Below are positions 7,526-19,939 of a stretch of DNA of 64,000 nt, one piece after another (positions within the stretch are counted from its first letter, which is position 1; each line of letters begins with the position of its first letter). Position numbers and translations under genes: made by a program. This DNA is from Angustibacter sp. Root456 (lineage in GTDB: Bacteria; Actinomycetota; Actinomycetes; Actinomycetales; Angustibacteraceae), in assembly GCF_001426435.1 (NCBI RefSeq), contig NZ_LMER01000001.1:170616-234615 (forward strand). The letters run 5' to 3'. The notes under the pieces are model-generated. The model had not been told where the DNA came from, did not search any database, and worked only from the letters and a program-made list of their open reading frames with translations.

Positions 7526-9625
7526 GTGACGCCACGCCCCCTCCCGGAGGAACCGCCTGCCCTTGGAGTGACGCTGCGCGACGGCGGCGCGGACGTCGCG
7601 GTCTACGCCGAGCACGCTGACGCCGTCGAGGTCTGCGTCGGCGAGCGCCGGGTCGAGCTGGGGGCGCACCTGCACGGCGTGCACTACGGCTTCGTGCCCG
7701 ACCTGCACGACGGCGACCGCTACGGGCTGCGGGTGCACGGCCCCTGGGACCCCGCGCGCGGGCTGCGGCACAACCCCGCCAAGCTGCTGCTCGACCCGTA
7801 CGCTCGCGCCCTGGCCGGCGAGGTCGACTGGCGCCCCGAGGTCTTCGGGCACCGTGTCGACGAGCGCCTCACGGGCGACCCGGAGGTGCGCGACGACCGC
7901 GACTCCGCGCCGTTCGTGCCGCGCGGTGTCGTCGTCGGTGACGGGTTCGACTGGGGCGACGACCGCCGGCCGCGGGTGCCGTGGTCGCAGACGGTGGTGT
8001 ACGAGGCGCACGTGCGAGGCCTCACGCGCCGCCTGCCCGGTGTGCCGGAGCACCTGCGCGGCACGTACGCCGGTCTCGCCCACCCCGCGACGGTCGAGCA
8101 CCTGACCTCACTCGGCGTCACGACCGTCGAGCTGCTGCCGATCCACGCCTTCACGCACGAGCCGGCGCTGGTGCGCCGCGGTGCGCGCAACTACTGGGGC
8201 TACAACACGCTGTCGTTCTTCGCGCCCCACCCCTCCTACGCCAGCACCAGCGACCCACGCGGGGTGCTCGACGAGGTCAAGGGCATGGTGCGCCTGCTGC
8301 ACCAGGCCGGACTCGAGGTGGTGCTCGACGTCGTCTACAACCACACCTGCGAGCAGGGCCGCGACGGCGCGCTGCTGTCGTGGCGTGGCCTGGACAACCC
8401 CGCGTACTACCGGCTGGACGACCACGGCCGGGACGTCGACGTCACCGGGTGCGGCAACACCATGAACTTCTGCCACCCGCGCACGGTGCAGCTGGCGCTG
8501 GACTCGCTGCGGTACTGGGCCGAGCAGGTGCACGTCGACGGGTTCCGCTTCGACCTCGCCACGGCTCTCGCCCGGGGCGCCGACGACGCCTACGACTGCG
8601 ACCACCCGTTCCTCGTGGCGCTGCGCACCGATCCGGTGCTCTCGCGGCTGAAGCTCGTCGCCGAGCCGTGGGACGTCGGACCGCACGGCTGGCGCACCGG
8701 CCAGTTCCCGCCCCCCATGGCGGAGTGGAACGACCGCTTCCGTGACACCGCGCGGTCGTTCTGGCTGGCCGACGCCGCCCGCGAGCTGCGCGGCGAACCG
8801 GGCCACGGCGTGCGTGAGCTCGCCACCCGGCTCTCGGGCTCGCAGGACCTGTTCGGACGCGGCGACCGCGGCCCGCTGGCGTCGGTGAACTACGTCGCAG
8901 CGCACGACGGCTTCACCGTTGCCGACACCACCGCCTACGAGCGCAAGCACAACGAGGGCAACGGCGAGGGCAACCTCGACGGGCACGACGACAACCGGTC
9001 GTGGAACCACGGCGTCGAGGGCGAGACCCACGACCCGGTCGTGCTCGCCGGCCGTCGCCGTTCGATCCGCAACCTGCTCGGGACGCTGCTGCTCTCGACG
9101 GGCGTGCCGATGCTCGCGGCGGGTGACGAGCTCGGCCGCACCCAGCACGGCAACAACAACGCCTACAACCGCGACGACGAGGTGTCGTGGCTCGACTGGG
9201 ACCTGCAGCCGTGGCAGCACGACCTGCTCGCCACCACGACCTACCTGCTGCGGGTGCGGCGCGAGCACCCGGTGCTGCGGCAGCGGCAGTTCTTCGGCCT
9301 CCGGCCGCCGCACGCCGACGGCACGGTCGACCTGGGCTGGTTCGGCGCCGACGGGCGCCCCATGGACGACGGCCGCTGGCACGACCCGCACGCGCGCGTG
9401 CTGCAGGCGTTCCTGCACGGCTCGCCGGTCGGCGGTGACTCGCTGCTGCTGGTGCTGTGCGGTGCGCCGCACGACACCGACGTCGCGCTGCCCGGGCCGC
9501 CTTGGGCGGGCGGCTACGAGCTGGTGTGGGACAGCGCCGACGAGCGGCCGACGCCGCGCGCCGACGTCATGACCGGCGTCCAGCGCGTGCGCGCTCTCAG
9601 CCTGCGCCTCTACCGCGCCCGCTGA
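7526..9625 (+). CDS. glgX: Glycogen debranching enzyme GlgX (GH13 isoamylase type)
   Basis: A 699-residue enzyme that hydrolyses alpha-1,6 branches of phosphorylase-limit glycogen. An N-terminal CBM48-like beta domain (about 1-130) precedes the (beta/alpha)8 barrel. The three GH13 acids are present: nucleophile D343 in GFRFDLATAL, acid/base E380 in VAEPWDVG and D461 in AAHDGFT. The length matches bacterial GlgX (about 660-720). Start GTG 7526 has GGGAG ten bases upstream; the longer open frame overlaps a gene on the other strand. It works with glgP, to which it is convergent. GlgX of Streptomyces has been reported to bind cyclic di-GMP, relevant because a GGDEF gene lies 10 kb away. The stop codon is inside a terminator stem. 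Confidence 0.95.
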   Translation: MTPRPLPEEPPALGVTLRDGGADVAVYAEHADAVEVCVGERRVELGAHLHGVHYGFVPDLHDGDRYGLRVHGPWDPARGLRHNPAKLLLDPYARALAGEVDWRPEVFGHRVDERLTGDPEVRDDRDSAPFVPRGVVVGDGFDWGDDRRPRVPWSQTVVYEAHVRGLTRRLPGVPEHLRGTYAGLAHPATVEHLTSLGVTTVELLPIHAFTHEPALVRRGARNYWGYNTLSFFAPHPSYASTSDPRGVLDEVKGMVRLLHQAGLEVVLDVVYNHTCEQGRDGALLSWRGLDNPAYYRLDDHGRDVDVTGCGNTMNFCHPRTVQLALDSLRYWAEQVHVDGFRFDLATALARGADDAYDCDHPFLVALRTDPVLSRLKLVAEPWDVGPHGWRTGQFPPPMAEWNDRFRDTARSFWLADAARELRGEPGHGVRELATRLSGSQDLFGRGDRGPLASVNYVAAHDGFTVADTTAYERKHNEGNGEGNLDGHDDNRSWNHGVEGETHDPVVLAGRRRSIRNLLGTLLLSTGVPMLAAGDELGRTQHGNNNAYNRDDEVSWLDWDLQPWQHDLLATTTYLLRVRREHPVLRQRQFFGLRPPHADGTVDLGWFGADGRPMDDGRWHDPHARVLQAFLHGSPVGGDSLLLVLCGAPHDTDVALPGPPWAGGYELVWDSADERPTPRADVMTGVQRVRALSLRLYRAR

Positions 9626-9657
9626 GGCGCCCCGCCGTGGGTCGGGGCGCCTCAGCG
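9620..9657. terminator. Bidirectional terminator between glgX and glgP
   Basis: A 15-bp perfect stem (9620-9634 with 9643-9657) closes an 8-base loop. The stem includes the TGA stop of glgX and ends five bases before the stop of glgP. It serves both convergent genes. There is no long U tract, as is usual in GC-rich actinobacteria, so termination strength is inferred from the stem. Confidence 0.85.
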
Positions 9658-9661
9658 CGCG

Positions 9662-12247
9662 TCAGGCGTTGACGACGAGCCCCAGCTCGGCGGGCGAGGC
9701 CAGCCCCTGGTGGCGCGGCAGCACGCGAACGGTGTACCCGAACGCGCCGGTGCGGGCGAGCTTGATGTCGCCCTCGAAGCGGTGCCTGCCGCCCTCGTAG
9801 GTCTCAGCGTGCTGCAGCGTCACCACGCGGGTGTCGGTCAGCTCGTCCTGGAACGACACGCGCCCGTGCACGACCTGCACCTGCACGTCGTCGGCCGCCA
9901 GCCCGTCGAGGGAGACGAAGGCCTGCACCGACAGCACGTCACCGACCTGCGGCGAGTCGCTGACGCCGGAGGACTCGACGTGGTCGACCCTCACCGAGCC
10001 CCACGCCTCGCGCACCCGCGACTTCCAGGCCGCGAGGTCGCGCGCGCCCGGGAAGCCGGGCCCGTTGAGCGCCCAACCGGCCCGCGCGGCCGGCGTGTAG
10101 AGCTGCTCGACGTAGTCCCGGACCATGCGCGAGGCCAGCACCTTCGGCCCGAGTGAACGGAAGGTGTGGCTGACCATCTCCATCCAGCGGCCCGGCACGC
10201 CGGCCTCGTCACGGTCGTAGAACCGCGGCGCCACCTGGCCCTCGATGAGGTCGTAGAGCGCGGCGGCCTCGAGGTCGTCGCGGTGGTCGGGGTCCTCGAC
10301 GCCGTCGGCGGTGGGGATCGCCCAGCCGTTCTCGCCGTCGAACCACTCGTCCCACCAGCCGTCGAGGATCGACAGGTTGAGTCCGCCGTTCAGCGCGGAC
10401 TTCATGCCCGACGTCCCGCAGGCCTCGAAGGGTCGCAAGGGGTTGTTGAGCCAGACGTCGCAGCCCGGGTAGAGGTACTGCGCCATGGCGATGTCGTAGT
10501 TCGGCAGGAACACGATGCGGTGCCGGACGGCGGGGTCGTCGGCGAACCGCACCATCTGCTGGATCAGCGACTTGCCCTTGTCGTCGGCGGGGTGGGACTT
10601 GCCGGCGATCACGAGCTGGATGGGCCGCTCGGGGTGCAGCAGCATGGCCTTGAGCCGGTCGGGGTCGCGCAGCATGAGCGTGAGCCGCTTGTACGTCGGC
10701 ACGCGGCGCGCGAAACCGATGGTGAGCACGTCGGGGTCGAGCACGGAGTCGACCCAGCCGAGCTCGGCGCTGCTGGCGCCGCGCCGCAGCCACGAGGCGC
10801 GCAGCCGGCGGCGCGCCTCCTGCACCAGCTGGGCGCGCATCTCGCGGCGCACGGCCCAGATCTCGCCGCGCGGCACGAGCGGGACGTCGTCCCACACGCC
10901 GGCGTCGGTGCCGAGCCGGTGGCCCAGGTGCTTCTCGGCCAGCTCGAAGACGCGATGGTCGACCCACGTGGGCGCGTGCACGCCGTTGGTGATCGAGGTG
11001 ATCGGCACCTCGCGGTCGTCGAAGCCCGGCCACAGACCGTCGAACATGTGCCGGCTGACGTGGCCGTGCAGCTCCGAGACGCCGTTGGCGCGGCCGCCGA
11101 GGCGCAGGCCCATGACCGCCATGTTGAAGACGCCGGCCTCGCCGCCGGGGTAGGTCTCGGCGCCGAGATCCAGGATGCGCTCGACGGGCACTCCCGCCAT
11201 GGCGTTGTCGCCGCCGAAGTAGGTCTCGATCTGGTCGGCGCCGAAGCGGTCGATGCCTGCGGGCACCGGGGTGTGGGTGGTGAACACCGTCGCGGCGCGA
11301 ACGGCCTCGAGCGCCTCGTCGAAGCCCATGCCCTCGGACGCCACGAGCTCGCGGATGCGCTCCAGGCCCAAGAAGCCCGCGTGGCCCTCGTTGGCGTGGT
11401 AGACGTCGGGGGCCGGCGCGCCGGTGAGCCGCGACCACAGGCGCAGGGCGCGCACGCCGCCGATGCCGAGCAGCATCTCCTGCTGCAGGCGGTGCTCGCC
11501 CGAGCCGCCGTAGAGGCGGTCGGTGACGCCGCGCAGCGCCTCGTCGTTGGCCTGGGTGTCGGAGTCGAGCAGCAGCAGGGGCACCCGGCCGACCTGCGCC
11601 TTCCACACGTGCGCGACGAGCCGGCGGCCGCCGGGCAGGTCGACGACGACCTCGCACGGCGTGCCGTCGTCCTCGCGCAGCAGCGAGAGCGGGAGGCCGT
11701 CAGGGTCGAGCACCGGGTAGGTCTCCTGCTGCCAGCCCTCGCGCGACAGCGACTGCTTGAAGTAGCCGGTCTTGTAGAACAGGCCGACCCCGACGATGGG
11801 AACGCCCAGGTCAGAGGCCGCCTTGAGGTGGTCTCCGGCGAGGATGCCGAGGCCGCCGGAGTACTGCGGCAGCACGGCGGTGATGCCGAACTCGGCGGAG
11901 AAGTAGGCGATCGAGCGCGGCAGGCCCTCGCCGCCGACGTCGGACTGCGCCTGGCTCTGGAACCAGCGCGGCTGCTCGAGGTACTCGTTCAGGTCGGCGG
12001 CCGCAGCCTCCACCGTGGCGACGAAGGTGGGGTCGTCGGCGAGCTCGGCGAGGCGCTCGGGCGGCAGGTCTCCCAGCAGCGCGACCGGGTCGTGGCGCAC
12101 GGCCTGCCATCGCTGGGGGTCCAGCCCGGCGAACAGCTCGCGCGTGGGCGCGTGCCAGGACCACCGCAGGTTGCTGGCGAGCTCGCCCAGGGCCGCGATG
12201 GGCTCAGGCAGGACGGTGCGGACACTGAATCGACGGATTGCTCTCAC
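9662..12247 (-). CDS. glgP: Alpha-glucan (glycogen) phosphorylase, short-N-terminal GT35 type
   Basis: An 861-residue pyridoxal-phosphate enzyme that releases glucose-1-phosphate from glycogen chain ends. The N-terminal DUF3417-like region (1-100; LASNLRWSWHAPT) identifies the Thermotoga/mycobacterial form of GlgP. The PLP lysine is K616 in the CGTSGMKSALNGG motif. HANEGHAGFLGLERIREL and GKSHPADDKGK are further family blocks. GTG 12247 has TACGCT (12256-12261) eight bases upstream and no Shine-Dalgarno, so it is probably leaderless. The gene diverges from glgE and shares a 181-bp control region with it. Glucose-1-phosphate made here would feed the pgm product nearby. Confidence 0.93.
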   Translation of the reverse strand: MRAIRRFSVRTVLPEPIAALGELASNLRWSWHAPTRELFAGLDPQRWQAVRHDPVALLGDLPPERLAELADDPTFVATVEAAAADLNEYLEQPRWFQSQAQSDVGGEGLPRSIAYFSAEFGITAVLPQYSGGLGILAGDHLKAASDLGVPIVGVGLFYKTGYFKQSLSREGWQQETYPVLDPDGLPLSLLREDDGTPCEVVVDLPGGRRLVAHVWKAQVGRVPLLLLDSDTQANDEALRGVTDRLYGGSGEHRLQQEMLLGIGGVRALRLWSRLTGAPAPDVYHANEGHAGFLGLERIRELVASEGMGFDEALEAVRAATVFTTHTPVPAGIDRFGADQIETYFGGDNAMAGVPVERILDLGAETYPGGEAGVFNMAVMGLRLGGRANGVSELHGHVSRHMFDGLWPGFDDREVPITSITNGVHAPTWVDHRVFELAEKHLGHRLGTDAGVWDDVPLVPRGEIWAVRREMRAQLVQEARRRLRASWLRRGASSAELGWVDSVLDPDVLTIGFARRVPTYKRLTLMLRDPDRLKAMLLHPERPIQLVIAGKSHPADDKGKSLIQQMVRFADDPAVRHRIVFLPNYDIAMAQYLYPGCDVWLNNPLRPFEACGTSGMKSALNGGLNLSILDGWWDEWFDGENGWAIPTADGVEDPDHRDDLEAAALYDLIEGQVAPRFYDRDEAGVPGRWMEMVSHTFRSLGPKVLASRMVRDYVEQLYTPAARAGWALNGPGFPGARDLAAWKSRVREAWGSVRVDHVESSGVSDSPQVGDVLSVQAFVSLDGLAADDVQVQVVHGRVSFQDELTDTRVVTLQHAETYEGGRHRFEGDIKLARTGAFGYTVRVLPRHQGLASPAELGLVVNA

Positions 12248-12255
12248 GACGAGCC

Positions 12256-12261
12256 AGCGTA
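12256..12261 (-). promoter_or_regulatory. -10 element of glgP (leaderless)
   Basis: TACGCT on the minus strand lies eight bases before GTG 12247. No good TTGACA-like -35 sits at 17 bp; TTGACT occurs further up (12292-12297) at a non-standard distance. Confidence 0.55.
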
Positions 12262-12296
12262 GACCGTGAAGGCCGTAGATCCGACACCGCGAGTCA

Positions 12297-12328
12297 ACTT
12301 CTTGCGAACTTCTGCAAATCGTTGCAGA
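12297..12328. promoter_or_regulatory. Putative operator in the glgP/glgE divergent region
   Basis: A 7-bp perfect inverted repeat, TCTGCAA (12311-12317) and TTGCAGA (12322-12328), flanks ATCG. It is preceded by a direct repeat: AACTTCT occurs at 12297-12303 and 12307-12313, one helical turn apart. The centre with CG and the TGCAA arms resemble LacI-family operators of sugar regulons. It lies between the two divergent leaderless promoters and could control both. No LacI gene is present in the window, so the regulator is unknown. Confidence 0.6.
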
Positions 12329-12415
12329 GCCCGCATCGACCCGGCAGCTCCTGCGCCGGCCCCCGCGCCGTGCCGGGGCGCCCCGCTCGAGCGTGCAGGG
12401 CCCCGCCGTCCTCGG

Positions 12416-12421
12416 TAGCGT
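12416..12421 (+). promoter_or_regulatory. -10 element of glgE (leaderless)
   Basis: TAGCGT lies seven bases before GTG 12429, placing the transcription start at or next to the initiation codon. No Shine-Dalgarno sequence is seen, which supports this start for glgE. Confidence 0.6.
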
Positions 12422-12428
12422 CGGCGCG

Positions 12429-14417
12429 GTGATCGGACGTATCCCCGTGATGTCGGTGACCCCCAGCGTGGACTGCGGGCGCTGGCCCGCCCGAGCCGTC
12501 GTGGGCGAGGCCGTGCCGGTGCGCGCGACGGTCTTCCGCGAGGGCCACGACGCCGTGGCCGCGAGCGTCGTGCTCGTCGACCCCGACGGCGTCGAGCAGC
12601 CGCCGCGACGGATGGCGCTGCTCGAGGCCGGCCTCGACCTGTGGGGCGCCGACGTCGTGCCCGACCGCGAGGGTGACTGGACCTTTCGCGTCGAGGGCTG
12701 GTCGGATCCCTACGCCACGTGGGAGCACGATGCGGTCATCAAGGTGGCCGCGGACGTCGACACCGAGCTGATGCTCACCGAGGGCGCGCTGTTGCTCGAG
12801 CGGGCGGCGGCGACGAAGGGGCGGCCCCCCGCGCACGTCCAGGCCCTGCGTGACGCTGTCACCGGGCTGCGCGACACCACCCGGCCGGCCCAGGCCCGAC
12901 TGGCAGCCGGTACCTCCCCCGCTGTCCATGCCGCCTTGTCCGCCGCCCCGGTGCGCGAGATGGTCACCGCGAGCGCCGACCACGTGATCCGCGTGCAGCG
13001 TGAGCGGGCGCTCGTGGGCGCCTGGTACGAGTTCTTCCCCCGCTCGGAGGGCGCGACCTACGACCCGGCGACCGAGTCGTGGACGACGGGCACGCTGCGC
13101 ACCGCAGCGGGGCGCCTGCAGGCCATCGCCGACATGGGTTTCGACGTCGCCTACGTGACGCCCGTGCACCCGATCGGCACGACGAACCGCAAGGGCCGCA
13201 ACAACACGCTCGACCCGCGCCCCGAGGACCCGGGCTCGCCGTACGCCATCGGCTCGCCGGACGGCGGCCACGACGCGATCGAGCCGAGCCTCGGCACCTT
13301 CGAGGACTGGGACGCCTTCGTCGCCGAGGCGCGCCGCCTGGGCCTGGAGGTGGCTCTCGACCTCGCGCTGCAGTGCTCCCCCGACCACCCGTGGGTCACC
13401 GAGCACCCGGAGTGGTTCACCACCCGCGCCGACGGCTCGATCGCCTACGCAGAGAACCCGCCCAAGAAGTACCAGGACATCTACCCGCTCAACTTCGACA
13501 ACGACCCCGAGGGCATCTACGCGGCGGTGCTGCGCGTCGTCCTGAAGTGGGTCGACCACGGGGTGACGCTGTTCCGCGTCGACAACCCGCACACCAAGCC
13601 GGTCGAGTTCTGGGAGTGGCTGATCGCCAAGGTCAACGCCGAGCACCCGGAGGTCATCTTCCTGGCCGAGGCGTTCACGCGGCCGGCGATGATGCACACG
13701 CTCGCCAAGGTCGGGTTCCACCAGTCGTACACGTACTTCGCCTGGCGCAACACCAAGGAGGAGCTCACCGAGTACCTCACCGAGCTGTCGGGCGAGTCCG
13801 CCGACTACATGCGGCCCAGCTTCTGGCCCACCACGCACGACATCCTCACGCCGTACATGCAGTACGGCGGCCGCCCGGCCTTCCGGCTGCGCGCCGCCCT
13901 CGCCGCGACGATGGTGCCGACGTACGGCATCTACAGCGGCTACGAGCTCGTCGAGAACGTCGCCCGGCCCGGCGTCGAGGAGCAGATCGACAACGAGAAG
14001 TACGAGTTCAAGCCGCGCGACTGGGACGCCGCGCTCGCGGACGGCTCGAGCCTGGCGCCCTGGCTCACCCGGCTCAACGAGATCCGCCGCAACCACCCTG
14101 CGCTGCAACGGCTGCGGAACATCACCTTCCACCCCGTGGACGACGACGCGACGATCTGCTTCAGCAAGCGCCTCACCGCGGCGCAGTCGCCCACCGGGCG
14201 CGAGGACACCGTCATCGTCATCGCGAACCTCGACCCCCACGGCGTGCGCGAGACCATGGTGCACCTCGACATGCCGGCACTGGGCCTCGGCTACGACGAC
14301 GGGTTCGTCGCGCACGACCTGGTCACCGGCCAGACCTGGCACTGGGGCGAGCACGTCTACGTGCGGCTCGACCCGCACACTGAACCGGTGCACATCGTCC
14401 ACGTGAGAGGGGTCTGA
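12429..14417 (+). CDS. glgE: Alpha-1,4-glucan:maltose-1-phosphate maltosyltransferase GlgE (GH13_3)
   Basis: A 662-residue enzyme that extends alpha-1,4-glucans with maltosyl units from maltose-1-phosphate. The nucleophile D385 ([10 protein letters not shown]), acid/base E414 (FLAEAFTRP) and D471 (TTHDILTP) are each nine positions before the Streptomyces GlgE1 residues D394/E423/D480. The N-terminal beta-sandwich [17 protein letters not shown] matches mycobacterial GlgE, which supports GTG 12429 as the start. An ATG at 12450 (residue 8) is possible but less likely. The gene is the first of the glgE-treS-mak::glgB run; treS begins two bases after its stop. It drives glycogen synthesis from trehalose without GlgC/GlgA, neither of which is in the window. 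Confidence 0.95.
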   Translation: MIGRIPVMSVTPSVDCGRWPARAVVGEAVPVRATVFREGHDAVAASVVLVDPDGVEQPPRRMALLEAGLDLWGADVVPDREGDWTFRVEGWSDPYATWEHDAVIKVAADVDTELMLTEGALLLERAAATKGRPPAHVQALRDAVTGLRDTTRPAQARLAAGTSPAVHAALSAAPVREMVTASADHVIRVQRERALVGAWYEFFPRSEGATYDPATESWTTGTLRTAAGRLQAIADMGFDVAYVTPVHPIGTTNRKGRNNTLDPRPEDPGSPYAIGSPDGGHDAIEPSLGTFEDWDAFVAEARRLGLEVALDLALQCSPDHPWVTEHPEWFTTRADGSIAYAENPPKKYQDIYPLNFDNDPEGIYAAVLRVVLKWVDHGVTLFRVDNPHTKPVEFWEWLIAKVNAEHPEVIFLAEAFTRPAMMHTLAKVGFHQSYTYFAWRNTKEELTEYLTELSGESADYMRPSFWPTTHDILTPYMQYGGRPAFRLRAALAATMVPTYGIYSGYELVENVARPGVEEQIDNEKYEFKPRDWDAALADGSSLAPWLTRLNEIRRNHPALQRLRNITFHPVDDDATICFSKRLTAAQSPTGREDTVIVIANLDPHGVRETMVHLDMPALGLGYDDGFVAHDLVTGQTWHWGEHVYVRLDPHTEPVHIVHVRGV

Positions 14418-14419
14418 CG

Positions 14420-16121
14420 GTGGAGGGTCTGAACCTCAGCGGTCCGGGTCTGCGCCATGACCCCCACTGGCACAAGAAGGCCGTGTTCTACGAGGTGCTG
14501 GTGCGCGCCTTCTCCGACTCCAACGGCTCGGGCTCCGGCGACTTCACGGGCCTGATCAGCAAGCTGGACTACCTGCAGTGGCTCGGTGTCGACTGCCTGT
14601 GGCTGCCGCCGTTCTACGCCTCCCCGTTGCGTGACGGCGGCTACGACGTCGCCGACTACTGCTCGGTGCTGCCGGAGTTCGGCACGCTGCCCGACTTCAC
14701 CGAGCTGGTGAGCCAGGCGCACGCGCGCGGCCTGCGGGTGATCGTCGACCTGGTGATGAACCACACCAGCGACCAGCACCCGTGGTTCCAGGCGAGCCGC
14801 TCGGACCCTGAGGGCCCGTACGGCGACTTCTACGTCTGGAGCGACACCGACGACCGGTACCAGGACGCCCGGATCATCTTCGTCGACACCGAGACGAGCA
14901 ACTGGACGTTCGACCCCGTGCGCCGGCAGTTCTTCTGGCACCGCTTCTTCAGCCACCAGCCCGACCTGAACTTCGAGAACCCTGCGGTGCAGGAGGCGAT
15001 GTTCGACGTCGTGCGCTTCTGGATGGACCTCGGCATCGACGGCTTCCGGCTCGACGCCGTGCCGTACCTGTTCGAGGACGAGGGCACCAACTGCGAGAAC
15101 CTGCCCGCCACGCACGACTTCCTGCGCAGGCTGCGGGCGATGGTCGACGACGAGTACCCGGGCCGGATCATGCTGGCCGAGGCCAACCAGTGGCCCAAGG
15201 ACGTCGTCGAGTACTTCGGCACGGACGACGAACCCGAGTGCCACATGGCGTTCCACTTCCCGGTCATGCCGCGCATCTACTACGCGCTGCGCGACGAGTC
15301 GGCCCGCCCGATCATCGACATCCTGGCCGACACGCCGGACCTGCCGGTGCACGGCCAGTGGGGGACGTTCCTGCGCAACCACGACGAGCTGACGCTCGAG
15401 ATGGTGACCACCGAGGAGCGCGCCGCCATGTACGGCTGGTACGCCCCCGATCCGCGCATGCGCGCCAACATCGGGATCCGACGTCGCCTGGCCACGCTGC
15501 TCGACAACTCCCGAGCCGAGATCGAGCTGATCAACGCCTTGCTGCTGTCGTTGCCCGGAAGCCCCTGCCTGTACTACGGCGACGAGATCGGCATGGGTGA
15601 CAACATCTGGCTCGACGACCGCGACGCCGTGCGTACCCCCATGCAGTGGACGCCCGACCGCAACGCGGGGTTCTCGTCGGCCGATCCGGGCAAGCTGTAC
15701 CTGCCGACGATCCAGTCGCTGGTGCACCACTACAACACCGTGAACGTCGAGGCCCAGCTGGCGACGCGCTCGTCGCTGCTGCACTGGACGCGCGGCATGC
15801 TCGCGCTGCGCAAGCGCCACCCCGTGTTCGGGGTGGGACGTTACGTGCCCGTCGACGCCGACAACGACGCCGTGCTGGCCTTCCTGCGCGTGATCGACGA
15901 CGAGTCGACCGGTGAGGCGCCGGAGGCGGTGCTGTGCGTCAACAACCTGGCGCAGACCCCCCAGGCAGCGACGCTGCGCCTACCCGACAACGCCGGCGCC
16001 GGCCTGGAGGACCTCTTCGGTGGTTCCGGCTTCCCGTCGGTGTCGCCGGAGGGAACGCTCACGCTGTCGTTGGGGTCGCGTGACTTCTTCTGGCTGCGCC
16101 TGAAGGCCTCGGAGGCCGACC

Positions 16122-16129
<8 letters not shown>
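14420..16129 (+). CDS. treS: Trehalose synthase TreS (maltose alpha-D-glucosyltransferase)
   Basis: A 569-residue GH13_16 enzyme that interconverts trehalose and maltose. The barrel acids are D212 ([10 protein letters not shown]), E254 (MLAEANQW) and D322 ([11 protein letters not shown]). The N-terminal [27 protein letters not shown] block is typical of actinobacterial TreS. The C-terminal beta domain ends at 569, so there is no fused maltokinase as in some TreS-Pep2 proteins; here the kinase is fused to GlgB instead. The GTG start lies two bases after the glgE stop, with GAGAGGGG upstream. Its end overlaps the maltokinase start by eight bases, so translation is coupled. Confidence 0.95.
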
Positions 16130-19877
<3,748 letters not shown>

Positions 19878-19939
19878 GATCGTCTCTGCCGACGTCTGGA
19901 GGTGGATGACGGTCCGCGTCGGAGCCGAGAGGAGCGCCT

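Noticed and set aside
8108-9472. A 454-codon minus-strand frame inside glgX
   Set aside because: No family pattern; glgX on the other strand has all GH13 residues.
10166-12262. A 698-codon plus-strand frame inside glgP
   Set aside because: Antisense shadow; glgP has the PLP lysine motif and family blocks.
12294-14402. A 702-codon minus-strand frame opposite glgE
   Set aside because: Antisense shadow without motifs.
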